Assembly: GCF_030323145.1 (NCBI RefSeq)
Contig: NZ_CP100470.1
Location: forward strand, 2,149,001 to 2,213,000
Length of the DNA stretch: 64,000 nucleotides
Direction: 5' to 3'
Source: Mesorhizobium sp. C432A
GTDB taxonomy: Bacteria > Pseudomonadota > Alphaproteobacteria > Rhizobiales > Rhizobiaceae
In this document: positions 1 to 8,114 of the stretch, in pieces
Layout of the letters: every line of letters begins with the position of its first letter
Position numbering within the stretch: the stretch's first letter is position 1
Program-made: the position numbers and the translations under genes
Notes under the pieces: model-generated
Database searches by the model: none
The model's input: only the letters and a program-made list of their open reading frames with translations
Told to the model about the DNA's origin: nothing

Positions 1-337
1 ACCAGCCGAGCATCCAGGCAAGGCCGGCGCCCAGCGCGGTGGCAAAGCCGATCTGGACAATGGCGCCGGGTACGGCGATGGCGCGGACGGAGAGAAGATC
101 CTTCAGCGAGAAATGCAGGCCGACGCCGAACATGAGCAGGATGACGCCGATTTCGGCCAGCTCATTGGCAAGGCCGGCATCGGCGACGAAGCCGGGCGTG
201 TTCGGCCCAACCAGCACGCCGGCGACGAGGTAGCCGACCAGCGGTGGGATGCGAAAACGGTTGGCGAGCGCCCCGAAGATGAATGCCAGCCCCAGACCGG
301 CGACGATGGTGGCGATAAGGGGCGTGTCATGCGGCAT
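1..337 (-). CDS. Kef/RosB-type cation:proton antiporter, N-terminal part (runs off window)
   Basis: Partial gene: the first 112 codons are visible, read leftwards from the ATG at 337 and open at the window edge. The product is very hydrophobic, with three to four predicted membrane segments. It carries the monovalent cation:proton antiporter-2 pattern near its start (residues about 27-45, RFRIPPLVGYLVAGVLVGP), followed by a glycine-rich helix (GVILLMFGVGL). These are typical of the Na+/H+ exchanger domain of KefB, KefC, YbaL and RosB proteins in the inner membrane. The C-terminal TrkA-N/TrkA-C regulatory region, which would distinguish subgroups, lies outside the window. No clear ribosome site precedes the ATG, so the exact start is moderately certain. 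Confidence 0.8.
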   Translation of the reverse strand, partial: MPHDTPLIATIVAGLGLAFIFGALANRFRIPPLVGYLVAGVLVGPNTPGFVADAGLANELAEIGVILLMFGVGLHFSLKDLLSVRAIAVPGAIVQIGFATALGAGLAWMLGW

Positions 338-524
338 TGTCTATGGAGCGCCTTTCGGGAAATGTCGGGTGTGCGCCGCCCGAAGCCGCCGCCTTTTTCA
401 ATATGGTGGAGGGGGTGCGGGCGACGCAACCCGCAAGACGTAAATTGGTGGCCAGAGGCACCGAAAACGAAAGGCACGCGCAGCAAAACCGCTGCGCGCG
501 CCAATAGCGAATTATCGATGAGCG

Positions 525-974
525 TCACGCCGCCTGCAGCATGGCCTCGATGTCGATCAGCGGGCGGTTGGTCAGTGTCTTTGGGATCTCCGCCTGCACC
601 TTGTCAGTGACTTCCTTGTGCAATTTCTTGCGCATGGTGCCGAGCACCAGCGGCGGCGCGACCAGCACGATGTCGTCGAAGATGCCGTGATGGGCGAGCT
701 TGTAGAGCCGGTCCGCAATCTCTTCGGCAAAGCGTTCCTTGCCCTGCCGGTGCCAGTCGGTTTCCTCAACCGCGCTGCGATGCACAGAGGGGCCGTCATT
801 GTAGCGGCCGGGACTGTCGCTGCCTTGTTCGCGCGTTGCCGGATTGTCCTGGTTCATCTCCTGGAAGAGCTGCAGGTGCGGATAGAGATTGTCGCCCTCG
901 TTCTTCAGGAACAGCGCTTTCTCGCCATCGGCCACCATGACCAGAAGGCCATGTTTCAGGTTGATCTTGCTCAT
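525..974 (-). CDS. Host attachment protein family (baeRF-like domain), 149 aa
   Basis: Resembles the family annotated as 'protein required for attachment to host cells', found widely in rhizobia and related to the archaeal/bacterial release-factor-1-like baeRF fold. Visible family traits are the N-terminal strand LLVMVADGEKALFL, the middle segment HRSAVEETDWHRQGKERFAEEIADRL and the later strand DDIVLVAPPLVLGTMRKKL. Biochemical function is not established; the name stems from plant-attachment work and should not be over-read. The ATG at 974 is chosen over a longer reading because AGGAG lies about 8 nt upstream and the extra N-terminal stretch has no family character. It appears monocistronic. 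Confidence 0.75.
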   Translation of the reverse strand: MSKINLKHGLLVMVADGEKALFLKNEGDNLYPHLQLFQEMNQDNPATREQGSDSPGRYNDGPSVHRSAVEETDWHRQGKERFAEEIADRLYKLAHHGIFDDIVLVAPPLVLGTMRKKLHKEVTDKVQAEIPKTLTNRPLIDIEAMLQAA

Positions 975-1143
975 TTGCGGGCTCCTGTTTGAAGGTTCAA
1001 ATCCAGCCGACGATTGTCTGTTACGGCAGGGGCAGAACGCGTGGCGAAGCGGGAACGTTCCACTTCGTTCGCCGAGATCGCACGCAGCCATATCCAGCCC
1101 GATCTAACGTCCATCGGAGCAATGTCCGAGGTGACGGCTTTAA

Positions 1144-1160
1144 TCTACTAAATTAGTAGA
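1144..1160. promoter_or_regulatory. 17-bp AT-rich palindrome upstream of the sulfite-reduction operon
   Basis: Perfect inverted repeat TCTACTAA-A-TTAGTAGA, about 230 bp upstream of the cysG ATG, in an AT-rich patch of an otherwise GC-rich 418-bp intergenic region (975-1392). It is the only strong dyad I see there and looks like a dimeric regulator site. Assigning it to the cys operon is inference from position. The regulator is unknown; an Rrf2- or LysR-type sulfur regulator would be plausible. No coding gene is evident in the rest of this gap. Confidence 0.45.
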
Positions 1161-1392
1161 ATTTAGAAAAAACAATTTTGCAGCTTGGCCGCCTGCCGGA
1201 TAAAAGAGCCGCAGAACAAGGCCTGCGGCAGCAGCTTGAATCCGCCTGATATGCGGATGTGGAATATTTTTCTCTTGGCCCTTTGGCTTGCGGAAAACCG
1301 ATTGCCTCCCGTCAGGGGATGCGCGAGTGGGTTCCTTCAGCTTTTTCGCGTCCGCGCCTAAAACTGCCGAATTGTTCCGGAATCTGTTCGTC

Positions 1393-2844
1393 ATGCCGCA
1401 CACCAATCCCAAGCTCACCGCGTTCCCGGTCTTCATGCGGGTCGAAGGCGAAGCCGTGGCCATCGTCGGCGGCGGAGGCGAAGCGTTGGCCAAGGCGCGG
1501 CTACTTGATCAGTCGAGTGCTGTGCTTCGCATCATTGCCGATGTTGCCGACGCCGAATTGCTGAGCTTCATCGCCACGACCGGCGCCATCCGTATCGACG
1601 CCCCCTACGACGCCGCGCATCTCGAAGGCGCGGTCCTGGTGTTTGCCGCCAGCGGCGACGAGACGCTCGACCGCCGCGTCGCCCACGATGCGCGCCGCCT
1701 TGGCATTCCGGTCAATGCCGTCGACCGGCCGGAGCTATGCGATTTCTTCACCCCGGCGCTGGTCAACCGCGCCCCGGTCGCCATCGCCATCGGCACGGAA
1801 GGCGCGGGTCCGGTGCTGGCGCAGATGCTGCGCAGCCGCATCGACCGCATGCTGTCGCCGTCGCTCGGGCCGCTGGCAGCGCTTGCCGCCTCGTTCCGGG
1901 GTGCCGCCGAAAAGCTGCTGCCGAAAGGCAACGCCCGCCGCCAGTTCTGGAGCAGTTTTTTCCAGGGTGCACCGGCGCGCGCCGTCGAAGCCGGCGAGCT
2001 TTCGCAGGCGCATGACGCCGCCGCCGATCTGTTGCTGTCGAAGGCTCCGGCTTCGGGCCATATCGCGTTGGTTGGCGCCGGGCCAGGTGCTGAGGATCTT
2101 CTGACGCTGCGCGCGCATCGGCTTTTGATGGAAGCCGACGTCATCGTCTATGACGCGCTGGTGCCGGAGGCGATCGTCGCCATGGGCCGCCGCGACGCCG
2201 AGCGGCTGCCGGTCGGAAAACGCAAGGGATGCCACACCAAGAGCCAGGCCGAGATCAATGCGCTGCTGGTCGATCTCGGCAGGCAGGGCAAGCGCGTCGT
2301 GCGGCTGAAGTCGGGCGACCCGCTCGTGTTCGGCCGCGCCGGCGAGGAGATGGCCGCACTGCGCGATGCCGGCATCGCCTATGATGTCGTCCCCGGCGTC
2401 ACCGCCGCCTTTGCCGCCGCCGCCGACTTCGAGCTGCCGCTGACGCTGCGCGGCGTCTCCTCGTCGATGGTGTTCACCACCGGCCATGATCTGAAGGGCA
2501 ATTCGCTGCCGGATTGGGCCAAGCTCGCCATTTCCGGCGCCACCGTCGCCGTCTATATGGGCCGCTCGGTCGCCGCCGAAGTCGCCGGACGACTGATCGA
2601 GGCCGGCCTGTCGCCGGACACGGCGGTTGCCGTGGTCGAGAATGCCAGCTTGCAGAACCGCCGCCGTTTCCACGGCACACTGGCCGATTTGCCGTCGCTG
2701 GAAGAGCGCGCCGATCTGGCCGGTCCGGTGATGACCATCATCGGCGACGCGGTTGCCGGCGCCAACTTTGAACGTTCCGAGCCGCTCGCGGCCCATAACT
2801 ATGAGGGCGCCGCCAACGCGGCCGACGCAGAGGTCGAGCCATGA
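1393..2844 (+). CDS. cysG: Siroheme synthase CysG (dehydrogenase/ferrochelatase + uroporphyrinogen-III methyltransferase)
   Basis: Makes siroheme, the prosthetic group of the sulfite reductase encoded downstream. Residues 1 to about 210 form the precorrin-2 dehydrogenase/sirohydrochlorin ferrochelatase domain, with an NAD-binding glycine motif (VAIVGGGGEALAKARLL) near residue 20. The region from about residue 220 to 465 is the SAM-dependent methyltransferase, with the diagnostic LVGAGPGAEDLLTLRA and LKSGDPLVFGRAGEE motifs. At 483 aa it has the usual length of a fused CysG. The ATG at 1393 begins MPHTNPKLTAFPVF, a normal family start; a longer in-frame reading from 1288 is possible but adds atypical sequence. 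It is the first gene of a tight operon and overlaps the next gene by 4 bp. Confidence 0.93.
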   Translation: MPHTNPKLTAFPVFMRVEGEAVAIVGGGGEALAKARLLDQSSAVLRIIADVADAELLSFIATTGAIRIDAPYDAAHLEGAVLVFAASGDETLDRRVAHDARRLGIPVNAVDRPELCDFFTPALVNRAPVAIAIGTEGAGPVLAQMLRSRIDRMLSPSLGPLAALAASFRGAAEKLLPKGNARRQFWSSFFQGAPARAVEAGELSQAHDAAADLLLSKAPASGHIALVGAGPGAEDLLTLRAHRLLMEADVIVYDALVPEAIVAMGRRDAERLPVGKRKGCHTKSQAEINALLVDLGRQGKRVVRLKSGDPLVFGRAGEEMAALRDAGIAYDVVPGVTAAFAAAADFELPLTLRGVSSSMVFTTGHDLKGNSLPDWAKLAISGATVAVYMGRSVAAEVAGRLIEAGLSPDTAVAVVENASLQNRRRFHGTLADLPSLEERADLAGPVMTIIGDAVAGANFERSEPLAAHNYEGAANAADAEVEP

Positions 2845-3134
2845 AGATACTGACCGCAAACCGCCTCTCCGACGGCATCGCCGTCTGGTACGCCGATGGC
2901 GGCTGGGCCGAGACGGTCGACCATGCCGACCTTGCCCATGACCAAGCGGCAGAGGACAGGCTGGAAGCAATCGGCGCCAAGGCCAACGCCAACAATCAGG
3001 TTGTCGACGTCAATCTGATCGACGTTGAAGTCATCAATGGCGTCGTCGTGCCGGTACGCTTGCGCGAAAAGATCCGCGCCGCCGGCCCGACCATCCGGGA
3101 AGATCTGGGCAAGCAGGCTGCGCGGGCAGCGTAA
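2841..3134 (+). CDS. DUF2849 protein of the sulfite-reductase operon, 97 aa
   Basis: Small soluble protein that starts inside the cysG stop (ATGA overlap), implying coupled translation. The family (DUF2849) is known almost only from alphaproteobacterial operons next to the nitrite/sulfite reductase gene. No catalytic motif is visible; the sequence is acidic and short, with a C-terminal PVRLREKIRA segment. A role as an accessory factor for the hemoprotein reductase, for example in electron delivery or siroheme insertion, is inference from strict co-occurrence. No flavoprotein partner (CysJ) is present in this operon, so the electron route to the reductase is open. Confidence 0.8.
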   Translation: MKILTANRLSDGIAVWYADGGWAETVDHADLAHDQAAEDRLEAIGAKANANNQVVDVNLIDVEVINGVVVPVRLREKIRAAGPTIREDLGKQAARAA

Positions 3135-3169
3135 CAAAATACGGGCGGACGCGCCCTGAAAGACGAAAC

Positions 3170-4840
3170 ATGTACCGCTACGATGAGTTCGACCACGATT
3201 TTGTCCAGGCCCGCGTCGCCGAGTTCAGCGACCAGGTCGAACGCCGGCTGTCCGGCGAGATCACCGAGGATCAGTTCCGGCCGCTGCGGCTGATGAACGG
3301 CGTCTACCTGCAGCTGCACGCCTACATGCTGCGCATCGCGGTGCCCTATGGCACGCTGAACAGCGCCCAGTTGCGCATGCTCGGCCACATCGCGCGCAAA
3401 TACGACAAGGGCTACGGCCATTTCACCACGCGCCAGAACATCCAGTTCAACTGGCCGGCGCTGTCCGACATTCCGGCGATCCTGGCCGATCTCGCCAGCG
3501 TCGAGATGCATGCCATCCAGACCAGCGGCAATTGCATCCGCAACGTCACCGCCGATCATTTTGCCGGCGCCGCCGCCGACGAGGTCGCTGATCCGCGCCC
3601 CTATGCCGAGATCCTGCGGCAATGGTCGTCTGTGCATCCGGAATTCTCGTTCCTGCCGCGCAAGTTCAAGATCGCGGTGACCGGGGCCGAGCGCGACCGC
3701 GCCGCCATCCAGACGCATGATATCGGTCTGCATCTGAAGAAGGACGCCACCGGCGAGCTCGGCTTTGCCGTCTATGTCGGTGGCGGCCAGGGCCGCACGC
3801 CGATGGTGGCGCGCAAGATCCGCGACTTCCTGCCGGAAGCCGACCTGCTGTCCTACTGCACCGCGATCCTGCGCGTGTACAACCTCTATGGCCGCCGCGA
3901 CAACAAGTACAAGGCGCGCATCAAGATCCTCGTCCACGAGACCGGCGTCGAGGAAATCACCCGCCAGGTCGAGGCCGAATGGCAGGAGCTGAAGGACGCC
4001 GAGCTGAAGCTGCCGGAAGCCGACATCCGTGCCATCGACGCCTATTTCGCGCCGCCGGCACTGACCGCCCGGCCGGAAGGCGACGCGGCGATCAAGCTGG
4101 CGCGGCTCGATTCCAAAAGCTTCTCGGATTGGCTCGACCAGAATGTCGTGACGCATCGCCATCCCGACTATGCCGCGGTGACGATCTCGCTGAAAGGCAT
4201 CGGCGAGGTGCCGGGCGATGCCACCGACAGCCAGATGGAAGCGGTCGCCGACATCGCCGAGAAATACGCGTTCGACGAACTGCGCGTCAGCCATGAGCAG
4301 AACCTGATCCTGCCGCATGTGGCGCGCGCCGATCTCAAGGCTGTCTATGATGCGCTGGTCGATATTGGTCTGGCGACGGCCAATTCCAACCTGATCAGCG
4401 ATATCATCGCGTGCCCTGGCCTCGACTATTGCGCGCTGGCGACGGCGCGCTCGATCCCGATCGCGCAGGAGATTTCGCTTCGCTTCGCCTCGCTCGAGCG
4501 GCAGCGTGAGATCGGCGAATTGAAGCTCAAGATTTCCGGCTGCATCAATGCCTGCGGCCACCACCATGTCGGCCATATCGGTATCCTCGGCGTCGAGAAG
4601 AAGGGCTCCGAGCTCTACCAGGTGACGCTTGGCGGATCGGCCGACGAGAACACCTCGGTTGGCGAAATCATCGGCCGCGGCTTCTCTTCGGAAGAGATCA
4701 CCGACGCCATCGAGCAGATCGTCGACACCTATCTCGGCCTTCGGCTCGGTCCCAGTGAACGTTTTATCGACGCCTACCGCCGTGTCGGTCCCGCGCCGTT
4801 CAAGGAGGCGCTCTATGCTGGCGAAACCAAGGCCGCTTGA
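3170..4840 (+). CDS. cysI: Siroheme-dependent nitrite/sulfite reductase, hemoprotein subunit
   Basis: Catalyses six-electron reduction of sulfite to sulfide (nitrite reductases share the fold). The 556-aa protein has two ferredoxin-like half-domains, with YGTLNSAQLRMLGHIARKYDKGYGHFTTRQNIQ in the first half. The C-terminal half contains the 4Fe-4S/siroheme cysteine clusters, CPGLDYC near residue 418 and SGCINACGHHHVGHIG near residue 457. Context with cysG and cysH argues for sulfite rather than nitrite as substrate. There is no cysJ flavoprotein neighbour, so reducing power probably comes from ferredoxin or another small donor. The 3' end overlaps cysH by 26 bp in a different frame. Confidence 0.9.
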   Translation: MYRYDEFDHDFVQARVAEFSDQVERRLSGEITEDQFRPLRLMNGVYLQLHAYMLRIAVPYGTLNSAQLRMLGHIARKYDKGYGHFTTRQNIQFNWPALSDIPAILADLASVEMHAIQTSGNCIRNVTADHFAGAAADEVADPRPYAEILRQWSSVHPEFSFLPRKFKIAVTGAERDRAAIQTHDIGLHLKKDATGELGFAVYVGGGQGRTPMVARKIRDFLPEADLLSYCTAILRVYNLYGRRDNKYKARIKILVHETGVEEITRQVEAEWQELKDAELKLPEADIRAIDAYFAPPALTARPEGDAAIKLARLDSKSFSDWLDQNVVTHRHPDYAAVTISLKGIGEVPGDATDSQMEAVADIAEKYAFDELRVSHEQNLILPHVARADLKAVYDALVDIGLATANSNLISDIIACPGLDYCALATARSIPIAQEISLRFASLERQREIGELKLKISGCINACGHHHVGHIGILGVEKKGSELYQVTLGGSADENTSVGEIIGRGFSSEEITDAIEQIVDTYLGLRLGPSERFIDAYRRVGPAPFKEALYAGETKAA

Positions 4841-5579
4841 CCGCATCGTCGACGTCGACGACAGCATCGCCGCCAAAGCGGCGGGCTTCGACGCGCTGTA
4901 TGGACATCTGAGCCCGCTCGACATCATCGAACGCGCGGCGAGCGAATTGTTTCATGACGAGATCGCCGCCGTGTCGTCCTTCGGCGCGGATTCCGCCGTC
5001 CTGCTGCATATGATCGCCAAGGTCGACCGCACGCTGCCGGTCATCTTCCTGGACACCGGCAAGCATTTCGAAGAGACGCTGGGCTATCGCGATGCGCTGG
5101 TCGCCGATTTCGGGCTGACCAACATCAGGGTGATCAAGCCCGAAGACGCGGCGCTCGAGCGGGTCGATCCGACGGGCAATCTGCACCAGAGCAATACCGA
5201 TGCCTGCTGCGACGTGCGCAAGGTCGAGCCGCTGGCGCGCGGCGTCGCCCCCTTCCGCGCCTGGCTGACCGGCCGGAAGCGCTTCCAGGCGGCGACGCGA
5301 GCCGCGCTGCCGGTGTTCGAGGCGGTCGGCCCGCGCGTACGCGTCAATCCGCTGGCGCACTGGACGACATCCGACCAGGCCGACTACATGCGCGCGCATG
5401 CGCTGCGCAAAAATCCGCTGGTTGCGTACGGCTATCTGTCGATCGGCTGCTTCCCGTGCACGCAGCCGGTGCAGCCGGGAGAGGATGCGCGCAGCGGCCG
5501 CTGGGCCGGTCATGCCAAGACCGAGTGCGGCATCCATCTGTCGGGACTGGAAGTGTCGCTGACCGACGCATCCCTTTAA
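4815..5579 (+). CDS. cysH: Adenylyl-sulfate (APS) reductase, thioredoxin-dependent, 4Fe-4S type
   Basis: Reduces activated sulfate to sulfite. The 254-aa protein has the PP-loop nucleotide region (SSFGADSAVLLHM, residues 54-66). It carries the cysteine pairs CC at 131-132 and CFPC at 212-215, which hold a 4Fe-4S cluster and mark the plant/bacterial APS reductase type rather than the enteric PAPS type. The catalytic ECGIH box is at about 237-241. The ATG at 4815 is preceded by AAGGAG at 4802-4807 and lies inside the 3' end of cysI, so translation is probably coupled. This indicates sulfate is reduced from APS directly, without need of APS kinase for assimilation. Confidence 0.9.
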   Translation: MLAKPRPLDRIVDVDDSIAAKAAGFDALYGHLSPLDIIERAASELFHDEIAAVSSFGADSAVLLHMIAKVDRTLPVIFLDTGKHFEETLGYRDALVADFGLTNIRVIKPEDAALERVDPTGNLHQSNTDACCDVRKVEPLARGVAPFRAWLTGRKRFQAATRAALPVFEAVGPRVRVNPLAHWTTSDQADYMRAHALRKNPLVAYGYLSIGCFPCTQPVQPGEDARSGRWAGHAKTECGIHLSGLEVSLTDASL

Positions 5580-5613
5580 GCTATGGTGATATTCAGGTGA
5601 GGCTGGCCTGCAA

Positions 5614-5639
5614 CGGCGGCTTCCGCTCGGAGGCCGCCG
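5614..5639 (+). promoter_or_regulatory. GC-rich hairpin between cysH and the DUF934 gene
   Basis: Inverted repeat CGGCGGC...GCCGCCG with inner TCCG/CGGA pairing forms a stable stem-loop in the 117-bp gap between cysH and the last operon gene. It lacks a strong U-run, so it may act as an mRNA-stability or attenuation element rather than a true terminator. This is inference from structure only. Confidence 0.35.
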
Positions 5640-5696
5640 GTTTCGTGTGGACCGGCTTTCGCGGACTTTCGATTTTTAGGGCTTTAGGAATTTTCT

Positions 5697-6230
5697 ATGA
5701 CTGAACAGACCACAGCGGAGACCCGCCTCTGGACCCGGACGGGTTTTCGCGAAGACGAGTGGACACATGCCGAAAGTGCGGATGCACTGGCGGGCAATGG
5801 CCGCTTCATCCTGCCGTTGCAGGCATTTCTCGGCCTCGATGCCGAGGTGCGGCGCTCGGCCAAGGAGCGGCTGGGCGTCGCATTGCTGCCGGGCGACCAG
5901 CTGGAAAAGATCGTGGATCTGCTCGACCAGCTGTCGCTGGTGGCGCTGGCCTTTCCGGCCTTCAGCGACGGCCGCTCGTTTTCCAAGGGCGAATTGCTGC
6001 GCAGCCGCTACGATTTCGAGGGCGCGGTCCGCGCCACGGGCCAGGTGCTCGTCGACCAGCTGCCGCATATGCTGCGCCTCGGCTTCGACGAGTTCGAGAT
6101 CTCCAACCCGGTTCTGCTGAAGCGCCTCGAAGAAGGCCGCACAGGCGGGCTGGGCCTTTACTATCAGCCGACCGAAGCGTCGGAGCCGAAGGGGCCGAAA
6201 TACTCCTGGCGGCGCGTTCGCAACAGCTGA
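5697..6230 (+). CDS. DUF934 protein, sulfite-reductase-associated, 177 aa
   Basis: Member of the DUF934 family, which sits at the 3' end of alphaproteobacterial and pseudomonad sulfite/nitrite reductase operons. Family traits visible here are the LPLQAFLGL segment near residue 40, FPAFSDGRSFSKGELLRSRYDFEG near residue 85 and the conserved C-terminal YYQPTEASEPKGPKYSWRR. No enzyme motif is recognised. In related systems the protein is thought to help the hemoprotein reductase, possibly in electron transfer, but that remains unproved. It is 117 bp downstream of cysH and is followed by a strong intrinsic terminator at 6453-6482. Confidence 0.83.
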   Translation: MTEQTTAETRLWTRTGFREDEWTHAESADALAGNGRFILPLQAFLGLDAEVRRSAKERLGVALLPGDQLEKIVDLLDQLSLVALAFPAFSDGRSFSKGELLRSRYDFEGAVRATGQVLVDQLPHMLRLGFDEFEISNPVLLKRLEEGRTGGLGLYYQPTEASEPKGPKYSWRRVRNS

Positions 6231-6452
6231 CGCGACGGTAATTCCGCCTGTCTTTACAGACTGTGATCGGGCCTTCTCCTGGCTGTCCGGACGGAAATAT
6301 CCGCCGGGCGCGAGGGAGGAATCGGCGCTCATCGGCGGCAACACCAATGCACCGTCCATCATGATCGCCGAAAAGGCGCCTGACATGATCAGGGCTGCAA
6401 GGTCTGGATGCGCGAGGAGCGCAAGGCTGCCTGAGCCGGTTTTTGGGAGATG

Positions 6453-6482
6453 CCGCCGCGCCTTCGGTGCGGCGGTTTTTTT
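6453..6482 (+). terminator. Strong intrinsic terminator of the sulfite-reduction operon
   Basis: A ten-base-pair stem (CCGCCGCGCC / GGTGCGGCGG, one G-T wobble) with a TTC loop is followed by seven T residues. This is a textbook rho-independent terminator on the + strand, 220 bp after the DUF934 stop codon. The intervening 6231-6452 stretch contains further short hairpins but no gene that I can support. Confidence 0.88.
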
Positions 6483-6491
6483 CTTTGTCTT

Positions 6492-6547
6492 ACGGAATTC
6501 CCAAGCGAAAGCCCGGAAAACCGCCTCACACTTTGCTGGAATTGCTT
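6492..6547. repeat. Short intergenic palindromic repeat, family B, copy 1
   Basis: Element with ends GGAATTCC... and ...GGAATTG and a core GGAAAACCGC followed by TCACACTTT. A clearly related copy occurs at 40733-40780. It fills the gap between the operon terminator and the stop codon of the desaturase gene. Such short dispersed elements are usual between rhizobial genes; function unknown. Confidence 0.6.
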
Positions 6548-7570
6548 TTAGGCCAAGGCCCGCGCTTCGCGAAACGAGACCAGCTTGCGGCGGTTCTCGT
6601 CCCACAACGCAAGCTTGACGCAGCGCAGGCTGTCGAGGAGCGTGACGCGGCCGATGCCGCGCAGTTCGGGATAGTCGCGCAGCACTTCCTGCAGCCGGTA
6701 GCCCGGCACCTTGGCCGAGAGATGGTGCACGTGATGGACGCCGATATTGCCGGTGAACCAGTTCAGCACCGGCGGCAAATCATAATAGGACGAGCCGTGC
6801 AGGGCGGCACGCTGGAATTCCCACTCTTCGTCCTTCGCCCATTCCGTCTCCTCGAACTGGTGCTGGACGTAGAACAGCCAGATTCCGGCCGATCCGGCCA
6901 GGATCACGATCGGCAAATGGACGATCAGGAAAGCGCCGGGGCCGACCAGCCAGATAAGCAGCGCTGCCGCGACCGCGATGCCGAGATTGGTGGTCATCGA
7001 CGACACCCAGGGCGTCAGGCCGCCGCGCATCATGCCGACCGGCAGCCTCTGCTCGAAGATGAACAGCCAGATCGGGCCAAGGCCGAACATCACCAGGGGA
7101 TGGCGGTAGAGACGATAGGCAAGGCGTCCCCGCCAAGACAGCTGCCGGTATTCAGCAACCGTCAACGTCCTGATATCGCCCATGCCGCGCTCGTCAAGAT
7201 TGCCGGCGCTGGCGTGATGGGTGGCGTGCGCGCGCCGCCAGCAATCGTAAGGGGTCAGCGTCAGCACGCCGAGCGCGCGGCCGATCCAGTCGTCGGCAGT
7301 GCGGTTGGCGAAGAAGGAGCCGTGGCCGCAATCGTGCTGGATCATGAAGATCCGCACCAGAAAACCGGCGGCGGGAAGGATCAGGATCAAGCCCCACCAG
7401 TGGCCATAGGAATAGGCTGCCGAAGACAGCGCCCACAGCGTAACGAAAGGAATAAGGGTGATGGCGAGTTCAAGAGTGCTGCGTCGCCGGTCGGGCTTCT
7501 TGTAGCGCGCCAGGATCTTCAACCAGGCGCGCTTGCTGTTGGCGGCCGTCTCGGGGGAAATCATGTTCAT
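6548..7570 (-). CDS. Membrane fatty acid desaturase family protein, 340 aa
   Basis: Integral membrane di-iron desaturase/hydroxylase. The three histidine boxes are visible: HDCGH at residues 79-83, HATHH at 115-119 and HHVHH near residue 278. Four hydrophobic segments lie between and around them. This set is typical of bacterial DesA-like acyl-lipid desaturases that introduce a double bond into membrane fatty acids using ferredoxin or a similar donor. The exact position and substrate cannot be told; related rhizobial proteins are annotated only as 'fatty acid desaturase'. The gene may be co-transcribed with the small ORF at 7655-7855, 84 bp upstream. Confidence 0.85.
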   Translation of the reverse strand: MNMISPETAANSKRAWLKILARYKKPDRRRSTLELAITLIPFVTLWALSSAAYSYGHWWGLILILPAAGFLVRIFMIQHDCGHGSFFANRTADDWIGRALGVLTLTPYDCWRRAHATHHASAGNLDERGMGDIRTLTVAEYRQLSWRGRLAYRLYRHPLVMFGLGPIWLFIFEQRLPVGMMRGGLTPWVSSMTTNLGIAVAAALLIWLVGPGAFLIVHLPIVILAGSAGIWLFYVQHQFEETEWAKDEEWEFQRAALHGSSYYDLPPVLNWFTGNIGVHHVHHLSAKVPGYRLQEVLRDYPELRGIGRVTLLDSLRCVKLALWDENRRKLVSFREARALA

Positions 7571-7654
7571 CAGGAAGCATAGGCGGGGCGTCCCGCTGCC
7601 GCAAGGAAAAGCTCACGCAAAATTACTGCGCGTAATTGTCGCGCGATAGCATCG

Positions 7655-7855
7655 CTATTGACGGCGTTGGCCGCCGGCCATGCTGGCTTCTATGCCGTCC
7701 AGCCGATCGAGCAGGTCCCGGAAACGGGCGGGAATGTCGGCCTCGGTGCGGAAGGCCGGCAAGGTGCGCAAGAAGCGCGTCGTCGCCTCGGTGCCGAACT
7801 GGCGCCTGATGTCGGCGGCGAGCTCTTCGCTTCTGTTGCCAGTATTGCGGTCCAT
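7655..7855 (-). CDS. Small conserved-looking hypothetical protein, 66 aa
   Basis: Not recognised. The ATG at 7855 gives a 66-aa, charge-rich, mainly helical protein (segments SEELAADIRRQFG and PARFRDLLDRLDGIEASM) with no signal peptide or membrane segment. A longer reading from 7927 exists, but its N-terminus has low-quality composition. Only a weak GAG precedes the ATG. Even amphipathic spacing and the position just before the desaturase gene, same strand, support it as real, possibly in the same transcript. Confidence 0.5.
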   Translation of the reverse strand: MDRNTGNRSEELAADIRRQFGTEATTRFLRTLPAFRTEADIPARFRDLLDRLDGIEASMAGGQRRQ

Positions 7856-8114
7856 TGTCTCAAATCCTGTGTCGGTGTCAAAACTCCTCCAAGCTTTGAA
7901 TGGTTCCCCATAGCGGGGTATTGGCAAGCAAAGGCTGCCGTTACGGTAAAGTTTGAATTAATTTTGAACGTCTTTGCGTCCCGCACCAAGTCCGACGGGC
8001 AGCCCGCAACATTGCCTGCTGTTGGGCGTCCTCCTGGGCTTACCCCTTGATTTTTGGCCGCCAAACCTCGATATCGGGCGCAAATCCAAACCATTCGAAC
8101 GACGGGAAATGGCG

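Noticed and set aside
994..1004. GGTTCAAATCC, resembling a tRNA T-arm
   Set aside because: No five-base T stem, acceptor stem or anticodon arm can be built around it; it lies in the leader of the host-attachment gene.
2996..4927. 643-codon minus-strand frame opposite cysI
   Set aside because: Shadow of cysI; no ribosome site and no recognisable protein.
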